DNA of 36,202 bases. It comes from Brachionus koreanus. Taxonomy: Eukaryota > Rotifera > Eurotatoria > Ploima > Brachionidae. Position 1 is the first letter of the stretch. Each line of letters begins with the position of its first letter. Below are positions 19,149 through 31,400 of this stretch, one piece after another. The stretch covers positions 366,797-402,998 of the forward strand of contig PJRA01000182.1 in NCBI GenBank assembly GCA_016987375.1, read 5' to 3'. The notes below the pieces were generated by a model. The model was not told the origin of the DNA. It worked only from the letters and a program-made list of their open reading frames with translations, and made no database searches. Made by a program: the position numbers and the translations under genes.

Positions 19149-21095
19149 TCAATTTCTTTTTTTTGCATCACCACGTCCACTTGAGCCCGACGGTCCGTCT
19201 TGAATTGGAGCATAGCTTAGCATAGCCCGAATGGCGTGCTGAACAAACTGCTCGTAAATTGGCTGATAGACCTGAAATAAAAAAAAATTTTTTTATTTTT
19301 TTGTTTAATTTTAAATAAATTTTTTTTCTAAAATTAGATTTTATTACTCTTCGCCATAAAATATCTGCCAGTCCGTCAATGTACTCGCCAATTTCTTTGT
19401 ATTCGCCACTGTATTTGACATAGATCCAAGCTCCGAGTAGAAAAAAGCATGCCCAGAAAACAAAATTGAACAGGAACGAAAAAGAGCCGAGCCAAAACCA
19501 TTCGAGCAAACCGGACATAATATAGGTGAGAACCATTACGGCTATGAGCGAAGTGGCCGTTCGTGAAAAAGCAAATATGTTTTTACTATCATTATGCTTA
19601 ACATAGGTATCGTACAAATCATCCATTTCCTCTTTTAACTCATCCAAATATTTTTGACTGAGCGACTCGCCGCCCATTTTGGGCACCGAGTCGAACTTTT
19701 TGACCGCTTCTTCCCTAATTTGTACATTGGTAGCCTGAAGATGCTGTGGATGCATGTATGGTCGATCACCTCCACAATGTTGTTCCATAGCGTTCATGTA
19801 GAACTCTTTGGCGATGGCTTTGGCTGCCAGATTGTTTGCCTCCGAAGTGGCCAATAGCATTGACTTGGGCTCGGGCAACTCGTCCGCCTCGAATATGCGG
19901 CAATAGGCTCGGAAATATTCGAACAATTCAAGTGTGGTTATTTCTCGTCCGTTTATCTGCTTTACGGTCAAATTGGGCTGGAATTGAGCCTCGACAAATT
20001 TTTTCACATAAATCTTAAAGTCCTGTTCGATGTCTCTTAGCTTGCCGTCAAATTGAGGACTGGTGCAGACGCGTAGACCCGGATGTGGCATCAAATAGCA
20101 ATTCAATGTGTTAAAACACTTTTTCAAGTTAACTCTAAGTTCGGTCAATTCTTGATGCTGTTTAGAATTTATTTGAAAACGTTTGTCTAGAAGAGCCTGA
20201 CCACCGTCGTATCCATAGTTGTACTCGTACGGAAACGACCAGTCTCTGATTAAAAACGTCAAACGCTAACAAGCAAAACGTCAATTTTTATTTAATATTT
20301 TTTTAATTTTTTTTTTTGTTTTAAATAATAATGATTTAGTTTGATTAAAAGAAAAAAAAAAAAATTTTTTTTTTTTTTTTCACTCTTACCTGAAAAGGCG
20401 TCTCATGAGAGTCCTCCAAAGCTATTTTTCCATATTCAGTAAACAAATGCAAATGCTGAAGATCATCTTCTTGCAAATTTTGTGTTATATTATAAACATG
20501 GATTGAGCTTATCATTAAACTAAGAGCAAAGACTGTTGCACAGTCTTTGACAGTGCTTTGCGAGTCGAAGGCACCTTGGGTATCCATTAGCAATACAGCA
20601 ATCTTTATTTTTTTAAATTAAAATAACAATCCGAAACGAAAACAAAATTAAGCTAACTTCTTCTTTGGTGTCGTTTCTTCTGAGAATGAATGGTTCGCTC
20701 CACATTAAAATGCCGGTTGTGTCACGCTCAGAGCCGCCTTTCCAGTGAAAGCCGGTCAAAGGCTCGTCCTCGCCACCCAACCAGTCTTCGCGTCCATTAC
20801 GGTTTAAATAGCGCAAGAAAAAGTCCAGCAAAAACGACTTTCCCTTGCGAAAAGCTCCGGCTACAGATATTATGCTTACCTTGAATGAAAAATAAAATTT
20901 TCGAAAATTTTCTATAAAATTTTCTACTTTTTTTAGCTTGACTTTTGGATGGTTTAAAATTTGCTGTAAATTATCCTCATTTAGCTTGAATTTATGGTCC
21001 TCGGTGATGTCAATTATTTGAATTGGTTGTCCCGAGCCGGGCTGGCTGCTAAAACTGGTGTTCATAGTTTCTTCGGTCGGTATTCTTCCGGACAT
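19149..21095 (-). CDS. atl: Atlastin GTPase, five exons, 547 aa
   Basis: An ER membrane-fusing GTPase. Exons on the minus strand: 21095-20928, 20879-20658, 20602-20390, 20265-19348, 19271-19149; all junctions keep frame. Introns are 48, 55, 124 and 76 nt; the 124-nt one is inflated by A and T runs. Motifs: P-loop GAFRKGKS at 64-71 with Lys70, RDTTG at 108-112, DTQG at 137-140, RD at 208-209 (guanine recognition), and MPHPGLR leading to the middle helical domain. Two adjacent membrane segments lie at about 439-485. The tail (508-547) begins [18 protein letters not shown], the amphipathic helix that atlastins need for fusion, and ends basic. Length is that of animal atlastins. The ATG at 21095 is chosen; the frame is open a few codons farther but without an ATG. 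This looks like the ancestral, functional copy. Confidence 0.92.
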
Positions 21096-22452
21096 AGCTA
21101 GACTTCTTAAAATCACTATTCAAAGTGTATTGTAGTGCCTTCAATTATACAATACAACTTAAGATAATTTATCTATGGTCAACAAAATAAGAATTTTTGT
21201 TATTTATTATTTAAAAAAAATTGTCCTAAGTCTAGATGCCTGATGGATTATTGTTTTATTCAATGCTTGTAAATAGGAAAAGATTTATGTGCAATAAAAA
21301 ATTCATTGACTCTATTACGTATTCGAATAATTGTTCTTGTGTGTACAACTATTAGTTATCCGACTAGTGCATGTTAAGCATTTTAATTTGAAACCTCAAA
21401 TCACTCAAAAATTTATGAACAAAATTTGAAATGTTCTTGCAATATATTTTATAATCTATTAGCATAAGTATTAGCATATAGAAATAATAAAGCGACGTGA
21501 CAAATTTATACACTATTTGCTCAGCTAAAATTTATTTCATTTTACTTTTTTAATCATTTGTCCAAATTGAAAATTTAATAAAATCTAACTTGAAAACAAG
21601 AGATCTTATGCTCCAATTATTTATTTAAATTAAACAAGTTTTAATGCACCAGATACGCTTTTTTTTTCTCTCTCTCTCTCTCTCTCTCTTCAAAATAATT
21701 CCTAATAAATTTAGCTTACTTATAAAAAATTGAATAAGAAATTATTATTTTATTTTGTTTAAAGTGCTTTCAAATAAATTATTATTAAAACTTATGGATA
21801 ATTTGAAACTAAAAATTAACTTGAAATATGATTTTGTTTGAATTGATTATTATTCTGATAATAATTGTGGATAATGTAGAAGAATTTTATATTGAAAGAT
21901 TAGCTGAAATTTCGTAATAAGATATGTTATGATTTAAATTTTTTGGTGAACTTTATTCTTATTTTGATTGTTGTTTTTGTTATTTTCGATGCAAAAAAAA
22001 ATTGGTTTTGTTGCAATAAATCGGCGTGAATCCGATTGAATAAAACTTTATTCTTGATTCGGCTATTTTGATAGCATGAACTAGTTTATTAGTTGAGAAT
22101 AAACAACTTTAAGAGATTGAAACAAAAAAAATTAAATTTTTATTTTTTTTTCCTAATTTTCAAATAAAATATTGTTTATTTCTTAACTTAATTTAAAAAA
22201 AAGACCTATTTTAGACATGGTCAAGACAAATATTTGATTTATGGCTATTTGTGTTTATTTAGATTGAGTTTTTTTTTTTTTTTTTTTCGAATTAAAAATT
22301 TATTTTATTAAATTTACAAAAATTTTAGAAAATACATGTTCTCTTATTATAGTTTTTTTGCTATTGATATAAATTTTTTCAATAATAATACTTTAATTAG
22401 TTTAATAGCCAAATAGAAAATAAATAGATAAAATTTGATAAATTTAATAATT
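21096..22452. other. Spacer between atlastin and the small MGN protein gene; CT microsatellite
   Basis: Should hold the atlastin promoter (near 21096-21300) and the 3' UTR of the gene ending at 22453. A (CT)11 repeat is at 21668-21689. No further gene seen. Confidence 0.4.
21668..21689. repeat. CT microsatellite, about 11 units
   Basis: Perfect CT dinucleotides following a T run. Confidence 0.95.
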
Positions 22453-22843
22453 TCAGTACATGACATCCACTTGTCTTGGACTGTTCTCAAGATGATTTGG
22501 CATTGGTGTTTCTTCATAGTCTTCTATTTAAGAGCAAAAATAAATGAGTCATTTTGAAAAATTGGAAAAACTTATTACCATTCTCTCCAGCATCAACGGG
22601 CTGTTCATTGTATACCGAGTTAGATGATGAATTGCCAGTATGATTGAAATTGACCTCACCTCGTTGTTCATTGTGCAAATTTTGCCCATCACTTGCACCA
22701 ACAACAAGTCCACTGTCTTCTTTGGAAAAGTGGTTCTCAATTTGATCCTGGTGTCGGGCCGGAATCGGCGGAGTCGAATGGCTCGGCGTGTTTATGTCAT
22801 AGCTTTGATACTTGCCAGTTATTTTGGCTGGTATGTTACCCAT
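22453..22843 (-). CDS. Small acidic/polar protein with N-myristoylation-like start, two exons, 111 aa
   Basis: I do not recognise the family. Exon 1 is 22843-22579 and exon 2 is 22523-22453, joined in phase 1 across a 55-nt GT-AG intron. The N-terminus MGNIPAK fits the N-myristoylation pattern (Gly2, small residue at position 6), suggesting membrane attachment. The middle is rich in Ser, Asn, Pro and Gln and looks disordered. The C-terminus, DYEETPMPNHLENSPRQVDV plus two residues, has TP and SP sites that could be phosphorylated. No membrane helix or catalytic motif. The GC content above background, a clean intron and a stop soon after the acceptor support a real gene. If the intron is ignored the frame runs on into low-complexity sequence. 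Confidence 0.6.
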
Positions 22844-25499
22844 TTTATGAAATTTATTTATTCTAAATTTAAAAATCTGAAATAAAACGAACTCAAAATT
22901 GAAAAAAAAAAGAAAAAAAAAACAGAAAAAGTTTGCATGCTTAAAAATTCCATTTTATGAAAATAATAGGAAAAATTACGAAATATGTTTCATGAAAGGA
23001 TTTGAAAAAGTAGTTTTTTGCTTGCCATTGAGAACTATAAGTCGAGTTACAATTTTTCTTTTTCTCTTTTTGTGTGTTGCTAGTTTTAATTTTAAAGTTG
23101 TTAATAGGATTCCATGCTAGAAAACAAAATTTGGATTTTAACAAAGGTAAGACTTTTGAAATATCAAAGAAATTCTTTAAAGACCAAGGAAATCGCTTGA
23201 TTTTATCTCGAAAACAATCCTCTTTAGAACAATACAAATTAGTATGTTTGCCTAATCTTTTCTAAATTGCAAAGAAAAATCTTATTTTTAAACAAGCGCA
23301 CTTTTAATTGCTACAAATTTTAAACACCTAATATTTATAGACTTTTTTCTTCATTTGGTCAATAAGCTCGCTCATTCAACCATTCATATCTAAATATACA
23401 CATACACACATATATTGATTTCACTTTGAATAAAAATTAAAATAAAATTTTTGATTTATTTTTAGATAAAATATAAAATTGTTTTAATTATTTGCTTAAT
23501 TTACACTATGACAGCTAGCTATTCGGGCTAATGTTTGTTTTTTTAAATAAACCAAACATAGCTATCTAAATAACCGACCAAATTCTAATAATTACTTTTC
23601 TGGGTCATAGATTATAAGCTGGGCTTTCTCTAGAAAATTTTGTCACACATAATTTACTAAGCTGAGGGGCATGAGGCGCCTCGAGATATTCTTTCTATTT
23701 GACAAAATTGACCCTACAACGCCAAGCTCATTTCCAGACCTATTAATAGAATTATCATTTTTTTTTGTTTTAAAAAAAAAGCTTTGTTGACTTTTAAAAA
23801 TAAAATTTAGATGAATGAATGTTAAATGAAATTTTAACTTTCGAGTTACTAAATTTTGACAAATTATAAAAGATATTAATTTTCAACATTTGAGTGTAAA
23901 TTTATTTGAATCACAAAAAAAAACTACCTTTTAATTTTTGTTTTTTATTAAAATTTTTCCGAAATTTATTTCCTGTTTTTATTTTTTTTTGTTTTTTTTC
24001 AAAATAGAAATTAATTTTAGAGAAAAAATTGTTTTAAATTTTATTTTATTAAAAGCAAGAAGACTTATTATGCTCGAGTATGTTAAGTTTAATATTGTCT
24101 AGCCGTTTTGGATTTCCCAGCATGAATCAGATTCAATTTTTTGAAAAAAAAAATGGTTAAGAAAAAATAATATTTGCTCATTAGAATTCTTCTATTATTT
24201 CACTATTCAGCTGAATTGGCCTAAATAATTTATTTAGGTTGACATTGCTATTATTTTACTAGTTTAAAAAATAACAATATTTATCTCTGGTAAATTCAAG
24301 ACTGATTGACGACAAAATAATTAAAAGTTTTTAATTTAAAAAAAAATTTTTCAATATTTTGTTGTATCCAGATTCTAATTAACGTGATTTGTCATAGTCT
24401 TACTATATGATAATTTTTTTCGTCGTCTAAATATTTTTATCTTTTTTCCTAAATTTTAAATTTAATTTTAAGAAAAAATTCAATTATACTAAAAATTTTA
24501 CTTTAAAAATAAACTATTTCTGTAGCAAAAATTTCGAAAGTTTTTTCAAAATTATTATTTTTAAGTTTATATGAACCGATTGAATTATTAACAAAAATAT
24601 TAATCACTTGTCAATCTAATAATATTAGCTTTTTTTAGCTTTTAAATATTTTAATTTAAATATTTTTTTTATTCAAAAATTAAAAGGAATCAATAAAATT
24701 TCATAATAGAATAATAATAGATTAAAATGAAGACTAATTTAAACAAAATATTTAAGAAATAAAAACCTGTTTTTTTTATTTATTATTGTAACTTAAGTTT
24801 TACAAATATTTTCGTTGTTGTTCTCCAAATTCATCATATTCTACAAGTGAATTTCTAACTATCAAAAAATAAATTTATTATTTGGTTCTAGTTTTGATGA
24901 CATTTGGATTTACATAAAAATGCTTAATGTTTAACAGCCATTAATTAGAACCTTTAATCCATTCATAGACACTTAATTGATTACTTGTTTTACCTTAATT
25001 TTTAATCTATTTTAAATTGAATTTCAAATCCACAATCGAAACTGTTTCTCGCGAATTAAATATTCAAACCTTGACTGCAAATTCGGTACTTTTGTAAATT
25101 TTTGAACATTTTTAATAAAATTCCTCAAAAAATAATAAAATGTAAAACGGTAAATAATTTTTCTGGCTCATCCATTTGGAAAATGAAAATTTTTTTTAAT
25201 TAAATAAAAAAGAAAGATAATTGAAAATGGTGTTTAAATCTTTGCATAAAAATGAAGAAATAAAAATTTGGAAATCTTTGATTATTTTGAATTAAGAAAT
25301 TAGTACAAATAGAGGGATTTTGTTCCTCCAAATTGGATTTTATTCGAATCAGAAAATATTTTTTTTGTTTTAATCAGCCATTACAATTGATACAGACATC
25401 TTAGTAGTGTTGGGTAGCATTAGTGATGGCCACTAGACCGCCAAATCTAGGTGTTGGCTGTTTTGATGGCCATGCACAAAAATAAAATTTAAATAATTT
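22844..25499. other. AT-rich spacer, no gene recognised
   Basis: Open frames at 22899-23265 on both strands are Lys/Phe-biased and unlike any family I know. A short palindrome GAGGCGCCTC is at about 23675-23684. Otherwise nothing. Confidence 0.4.
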
Positions 25500-25811
25500 T
25501 CAAATATGTTCCTATTTGTAATCTATATAAATAACTTGTCAGAATCGTTTGAAAATCTATGTTTATTAGATCCAAGATTGGAAATCTTAGATCAGCAGAG
25601 ATTAGAGGACTACAGACTAGTCCAAGAAATCAACAAAAGAAGCTCATTCTGATGATTTAGCTTTCTTAATATTAGAGTGGTGTCAAAATGGAACTGATTG
25701 CTAGACCATATAATATCGGCTAAGTTAGTAAACAGTTTTAAATCAAGAATTGACTGAAAAGTGTTTGTTTTAAATAAAAGCAACGACTTGATTGACCCGA
25801 TCAAGGGCTAA
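25500..25811 (+). mobile_element. LINE fossil with internal deletion
   Basis: Plus-strand reading gives LYKXLVRIV/INNLSESFENLCLL, the sequence just before the YADD box in LINE polymerases (LIYINDLSExFENLCLLYADD). After an unrecognised stretch it reads RVVSKWNXLLDHIISAKLVN and then SFKSRID, resembling the extreme C-terminus of LINE ORF2 (RVxxxWNxLPxxVVxAxSxNsFKxRLD). The thumb and intermediate region is missing. Confidence 0.5.
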
Positions 25812-26289
25812 GGTTTACGTGTACCCTAAACTATACTTCACTCATACAAATAAAACTAATAAAACTAAAAATTTCAAATAAAACTATTTATCATCAAATA
25901 TTTTGAATTATTAAAAGAGATATTGAAAGCAAACATTCACATTTATGACTAAATCATACATTAAATTAATAATTTCAATAATTAACTCAGATTTTTTAAA
26001 ATATCTCAAGAATAATCTTATGAAAAAAATAAAAAATTCTAGTTTCTTTTCATTGAAACTATGCTTATTTCAATTTTATTCAATTTTAAAGCTGTTTTTA
26101 AAATAATTGAACCTTGGAAAAAAAAACATCTATAGAAAAGTTTCTTTATCGTAAAACACACCAAATACTGAAGATTGATTTTAATCCATAATTAAGTGGT
26201 TTTTGTATATTGCCATTAGGATCAAAAATTTAAAAAAAAAACATTTTAAAATCGAAAACAAAATTGAAATTGGTCTAATTTCAACAAAT
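25812..26289. other. Spacer, probably includes 3' UTR of eL20
   Basis: AT-rich; no gene recognised. Confidence 0.35.
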
Positions 26290-27011
26290 TTAGAAGCAAG
26301 TTGTTGGTCTTCTAGTGGTGAATCTTGGTTGATTGAGACGCATCTTGACACGATGTGTCAATGGGAATCTGATTTTAGAGGCCTTTTGAAATAAAATTTT
26401 TAAATAAAAATTCAAAGTTAAATTTTTTTTTATAATTATTATTATTACGTGAAATTGAGTGACATTTGGTCTTCTGCATTTATTGGCTGGGATCTCTTCA
26501 ACTCTCATGATTTGAATTGAATGACCACGAGCTCTGTGTCTGGCACCCATATCTCTATAGCATTGAGTGACGGCGCTCTCGGTGGTCAAGTCTCTGTATT
26601 CTCTGTACATATTGTGTGTTCCACTTCTGGAATCATATCTCAACCAAATGGCAAAGTTTTTAACTTTCAATGGTTTTTTTTCAAATATCTAAATTTATTA
26701 ATTAAAATAAAAATTTTTAATTTTAATATAGTGTTTTTTGTGTAAGTTCATACTTGAGCACATGAGACGATTTCACCATTGGCCTTCTTGACATTTTTCA
26801 ACAATCTAACAAAGTACCAAAATCTGCTCTTGGCTACGACAGTGTTAGTAGCAAATATTTTCATTTGGTACAATGGCGGATTGGGTTCTTTCTCGCTGGG
26901 TAATCGTCTGCCGACAACTCTGTATTGTTTGAGCTTAAATTAGGACAGCATAGTCGAAATAGTTTCCTTAATTTAGATTTAAAATGGACATACCTCTCCT
27001 TGAACCTTCAT
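26290..27011 (-). CDS. RPL18A: 60S ribosomal protein eL20 (RPL18A), four exons, 176 aa
   Basis: Structural protein of the large cytosolic ribosomal subunit. Exons on the minus strand: 27011-26994 (six codons), 26933-26754, 26688-26449, 26382-26290, with GT-AG introns of 60, 65 and 66 nt and all phases 0. The product has the family's length (about 176 aa) and its conserved blocks: [79 protein letters not shown] and the C-terminal [12 protein letters not shown]. The very short first coding exon followed by an intron is common for ribosomal protein genes. It is divergent from EXOSC4 with 604 bp between start codons. Confidence 0.95.
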
Positions 27012-27615
27012 TTTTTAAGTTGAATATCTTAATATTCAAATCTAAAATACAAACAAGTAGATAATTGGGGACAGAAAAACAAGCATTATTGCTATAAGAT
27101 ATATTTAAAGAATTAATTTGTTCACGTTTTTTTCCAAAAATTTTTTTCGATAGATTTTTTTTAAAGCATCTACTTGCACTACCAGTGTCAAGTACGAATA
27201 TAAAAATAAATGCACACACAAAGTATATATCAATGCTTTAAAAGCAATGCAAATTTCGATCAGAGAAAACTAAATTTTAGTTTTATTATAATTTGAATCA
27301 AGTACTAGAGAAATTTGAAATATAACCTTGACTTTTGAGAAAAAAAAAATATTTTCAAAATTTTACTATTCTTTATAATCAAAATGAATAATTAATGTTT
27401 TTATTCAGCTTTTTTGTAAAATAGATAATTTTATTTTTTATTTTAGAAGTTTCTAAGTAGTAATTTTCTACTGTAAATATTCAAAATTTATTTTTGTTAA
27501 TAAAATTAAGAAATTTTAATCTAAATTAAATTCTAATACAAACTTTAAATTAGTTAGACCACGTGTTTAAAATTATTAAAATTTAAAAATAAAAAAAAAT
27601 TTGATCTAGAAAAAA
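27012..27615. promoter_or_regulatory. Shared upstream region of eL20 and RRP41
   Basis: 604 bp between two head-to-head start codons, so both promoters must lie here. AT-rich; no TATA box or named motif can be singled out by eye, and no other gene is seen. Confidence 0.5.
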
Positions 27616-28419
27616 ATGGCAACCTTATTAGATCCGATAATTGGATTCAGAATAGACGGTAGACGGCCGAATGAATTGAGAAAAATTCAATGTGAAGTTG
27701 GAGTGTTTGCTCAAGCGGGTGGATCGGCTATCTTGTCTCAGGGTAATACTAAAGTAGTAGCCACTGTTTATGGACCACATGAAGTTCGTAATAATTAGTT
27801 TTTGATAATTGTGAATTGAAAAAAATTTAAAAAGTTTATTTGATAGAATAGAGGAGGAAGATCTAAGAGTCTGCATGATAAAGCAGTGATAAATTGCCAA
27901 TACAGTGTAGCTACATTTAGTGGAACTGAACGAAAAAATCGTCCACATGGTGACTGGAAAACGGTGGAAATTACTGCGCATTTAAAACAAACATTTGAGG
28001 CTGTTATTCAAACAGAAAAGTATCCAAAATCACAAATAGATATTTATGTTGAAGTCCTACAGTCCGATGGTAGTAATTTCTGTGCTTGTGTAAACGCAGC
28101 AACATTGGCAATTATCGATGCTGGTATTCCCATAAAAGACTATGTTTGTGCTTGTTCTGTTGCTTTGATTAGAGATACACCTTTAATTGACATCAATCAT
28201 CTTGAAGAATCTTCAGGGGCGCCGCATTTTACTCTTGCTTTGTTGCCCAATTATGACCAAATTGTTCTTCTAGAGCATGCTTCTAGAATGCATGTGGATT
28301 ATTTAGACAAAATGATCGAATCGGCTATGATCGGCTGCAAAGACATATATGCTGTTTTAAACAAATATGTAAAATCAAGAGTTGGCACTATAAGCAAAAA
28401 TTTTAGTAATTTGATTTAA
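27616..28419 (+). CDS. EXOSC4: Exosome complex subunit RRP41 (EXOSC4), two exons, 246 aa
   Basis: A RNase PH-fold subunit of the hexameric ring of the RNA exosome, which guides RNA to 3'-5' degradation or processing in nucleus and cytoplasm. Exon 1 is 27616-27783, ending ...VYGPHE. The 63-nt intron runs GTTCGT to GATAG. Exon 2 is 27847-28419, beginning NRGGRSKSLHDKAVINCQYS. The join gives gap-free alignment to animal RRP41 (GPHEIRGSRARALPDRALVNCQYS-like). Conserved parts: DGRRPNELRKI, GVFAQAGGSA, QGNTKVVATVYGP, RPHGDWK, SQIDIYVEVLQSDG, CVNAATLAIIDAGIP and the C-terminal helix. Length equals the family's usual 245 or so. A poly(A) signal AATAAA lies about 20 bp after the stop. Animal RRP41 is catalytically inert; nothing here suggests otherwise. 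Confidence 0.95.
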
Positions 28420-28439
28420 ACTGATGTTTTTTTTTTGTA

Positions 28440-28445
28440 AATAAA
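28440..28445 (+). terminator. Poly(A) signal of EXOSC4
   Basis: AATAAA 21 bp after the stop codon; a very short 3' UTR. Confidence 0.6.
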
Positions 28446-31400
28446 TATGAAATCATTTATTTTTTGTTTATATTTAATAATTTTGAGAAAGAATAAATTC
28501 ATTTAGTTTAATCAAAATATAAGATTTCAATCAATCAATTAAGAACTTTTTAATTAAATTATGCTTACAATACCATTAATGCCAAGTGCTTCAATATTTT
28601 CAAAATATTTTTGCAAAGTTTGCAGATTAAAGAAATTTAGATTTAGTATGTGCACCTAATTCTAAGATTCTAGTCTCGCATTATTTTGTTGAAAAGATCA
28701 ATATATAATTTTTTTTTTTAAATGTTTATTTATATTTTAAAATTTAAAAACATCTTGCAAAAAAAATTCAGTTTGTTTTTTAACTAAATTTTAAGTTAGA
28801 AAAATCACTTGATGAAACATTTGAATTTCTTGTAAATTATTGTATTAATGATTATTATTAATTTACAAGCTAATTTTTTTTTTATTTTAATTACTAAACA
28901 AAATACTGTTTTTGAGATAAAATTAGACTTGATAGGCTTCGGCAAGTTAATTTTAACAATGGAAAAAAAATGAAAAGAAAAATAGAACACTTTGGTTTAT
29001 GAGAAATACACATTTTAGACAAGCTTTCAGCGTTCTTAAAAGTATTTGTTTATGTCCGGAAGAAACAAAAATCCAGGTCTTATCAGCGTTTTCAAAACCA
29101 GCCAGATAAATCGAAGAAAATTCCAGTTTTGTTTACTTTACAGTTAAAAGTATTCAAGGTAGATTTAATTCGTTATCTCTTCCGATTGTTTTGTTTTTAC
29201 AAGAGTTTGATAAGTTCAATTTTTAAAGCATTTTAGACCTAAATGTATTAAATATCATCCCAAAGCGAACTAAATAAACAAGTCAAACAAAATAAACAGA
29301 GATATCATTTGAGTTGAGATAAGAGAAAATTCTCAAAATGACTTAAACATCTGGAATAATAGGTATGGGCGGATTATCGGAATAGAGTAAATCGAGTGAA
29401 TATGCAATGCCAATTCAAGCGTCAAATTCAATATAGCAGACAACCAGCAGAGATTAAATAGAAATAGTAATAGAACTCAAGTGTGCCGTATATATGGTTC
29501 GATTTCAGTCAAGTGAATTTGACAAGCGTTTGAACTTGGTCGGATATGACATGAATGAAATTTAGAAGATTCTCTAGAATAGAAGAAAAAAGTGCCGTAA
29601 TATATTAAATTACCAGAAGTTGACTTACAGGTGCTTTATGCTCGCTTGATCTAAACAAGCGTGTCATACCAGCCTATTAAAGTACTTTAAAATTATTTGA
29701 AAATTGATACATGCACAAACAGAACTTAAATTGAATAACAAAAACAACAACAAAAATTAAGTTGAAAATTGATACGAAATTTATTTTAAATTATTGATTT
29801 ATGCATGAGTTAATTTAATAATCTGAAACTTATTCTTTTTTTTTTATTAATTAATTTTGTCTCCAATTTTTAGATATTTATTTGTTGTTATTGTTGTTGA
29901 ATATTAATTATATCCTGATAAAAGTTTGCATTCAACAAGAATAGAACTTGTGGCAAACTATGCTCTACTGTAATTAGAAATGCGTTTTTGAGCAAATCTA
30001 TAATTAAAAAGCTTTTATTATTGAATTACAAATGAAATTCGATTCGCAAATTAAGTGATAAAGATTTTTTGTGAGTTTCATGACTTTACAGATAGCTTAA
30101 TTTAGTACTAAATTAAAAAGTAATTTTGAATTCGTCCGGGAGTTGAGCATTTGTTTGAATAATGATCAGGGAATAAATCTGATTTTTTAATTAAAACCAA
30201 ATTTTTATGATACCTTAATGATGTTCCATTAAACAAATAAAATACACGTGTTTCTATTTTCAAATAGCTTAGGTAGTTTAGATCTAATTGAGGTAACCTT
30301 TCTTTTTCTTTTTGTTTCATTTAAAATAAATGCAAATAGTGGATAATTATGACTATTGATTTGAAATTAGAAAAAAAAATAAAATTAAATAAAAAATTGG
30401 CTCTTTTATAATTAACTTCAACTTTACCTGTAAAATTAAATTTGATATTTAAAAATATGAAAATAATAATCTAAATAATCTTCAACTCATTTCATTTTGG
30501 CTAATTCGGCTGCCATATCGCCTGAATTAAAAATTCTAACTATTTAATCTAATCATAATATGAACAAGCAGAAACTAGAAGAAACTAAAAAAAAAAATAA
30601 TTTTATTGATGCAAAATTCTTTTATTTTAAAATTTAAATTTTGAATTTTTTTTGGAAAAAAGTTGTTGATAAATACGGAGATGAACTGTGTAAGGAGAAA
30701 TTCAATACATACTAAGAAGAAGCTAGAACACATTTAGTAAAATTTAGTTAATTAATCAGGATAAGATTTATCTAGCAGTAATTGAATATGATGTTATTTT
30801 AAGATAAATGAATTTTGGAGCAATAACAACTCGACCACACACAGTCAAGAGCTAATTTGGTCATTTAAAATGTATAAATTAGTTGGATTGTATGCACACA
30901 AGCCTTCTCGAATAGAAAAGTGTAATCGAACGTTGAGTTTTAAAATTCTGATGATAGACTAGCTGAGATAATAAACTTATCATTTGGTGTAATCGGATAT
31001 TACTTTAAATTGTAAACAAACTGATATTATTGAGGAAATTATTCGCAAATTAGTTTCGGGAATGGATATTTGAAAAGCTGTCAGTTGGTTTCTTAAATGA
31101 AGCATATTCTTTCGAGTTCAGTGAGCATAGAATCAAGGCAAATGTTCGGTTTTTTTTTCAAGAAAATAGAATAATAAAATGAAAAAGAAGTAAACATTGG
31201 AATGATAAATAGGAAAGGTAAACAAAATGAAATTAAAAAGAGTAAAATAAGATGTGCAATCCATTTGCGAATATATGTGTTTGAGACTAGGCCTACCTAT
31301 TTTAGATATTTTGAAAGAAATACGGACTAGCTAGTACGCTGCGTGCATGCGATGTGGTTAGTAAAACGCACGATACGCAATTATGTAAAAAATATTTTCT

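Noticed and set aside
22899..23265. Three overlapping small frames on both strands
   Set aside because: Lys/Phe-rich, overlapping each other, no similarity recognised.
27784..27846. In-frame stop after VYGPHEVRNN suggesting a broken RRP41 gene
   Set aside because: Explained by a 63-nt GT-AG intron; the joined product aligns gap-free to the family.
30487..30531. Minus-strand acceptor followed by DMAAELAKMK and stop, like a terminal exon
   Set aside because: Too short and no upstream exon could be recognised; may be chance.
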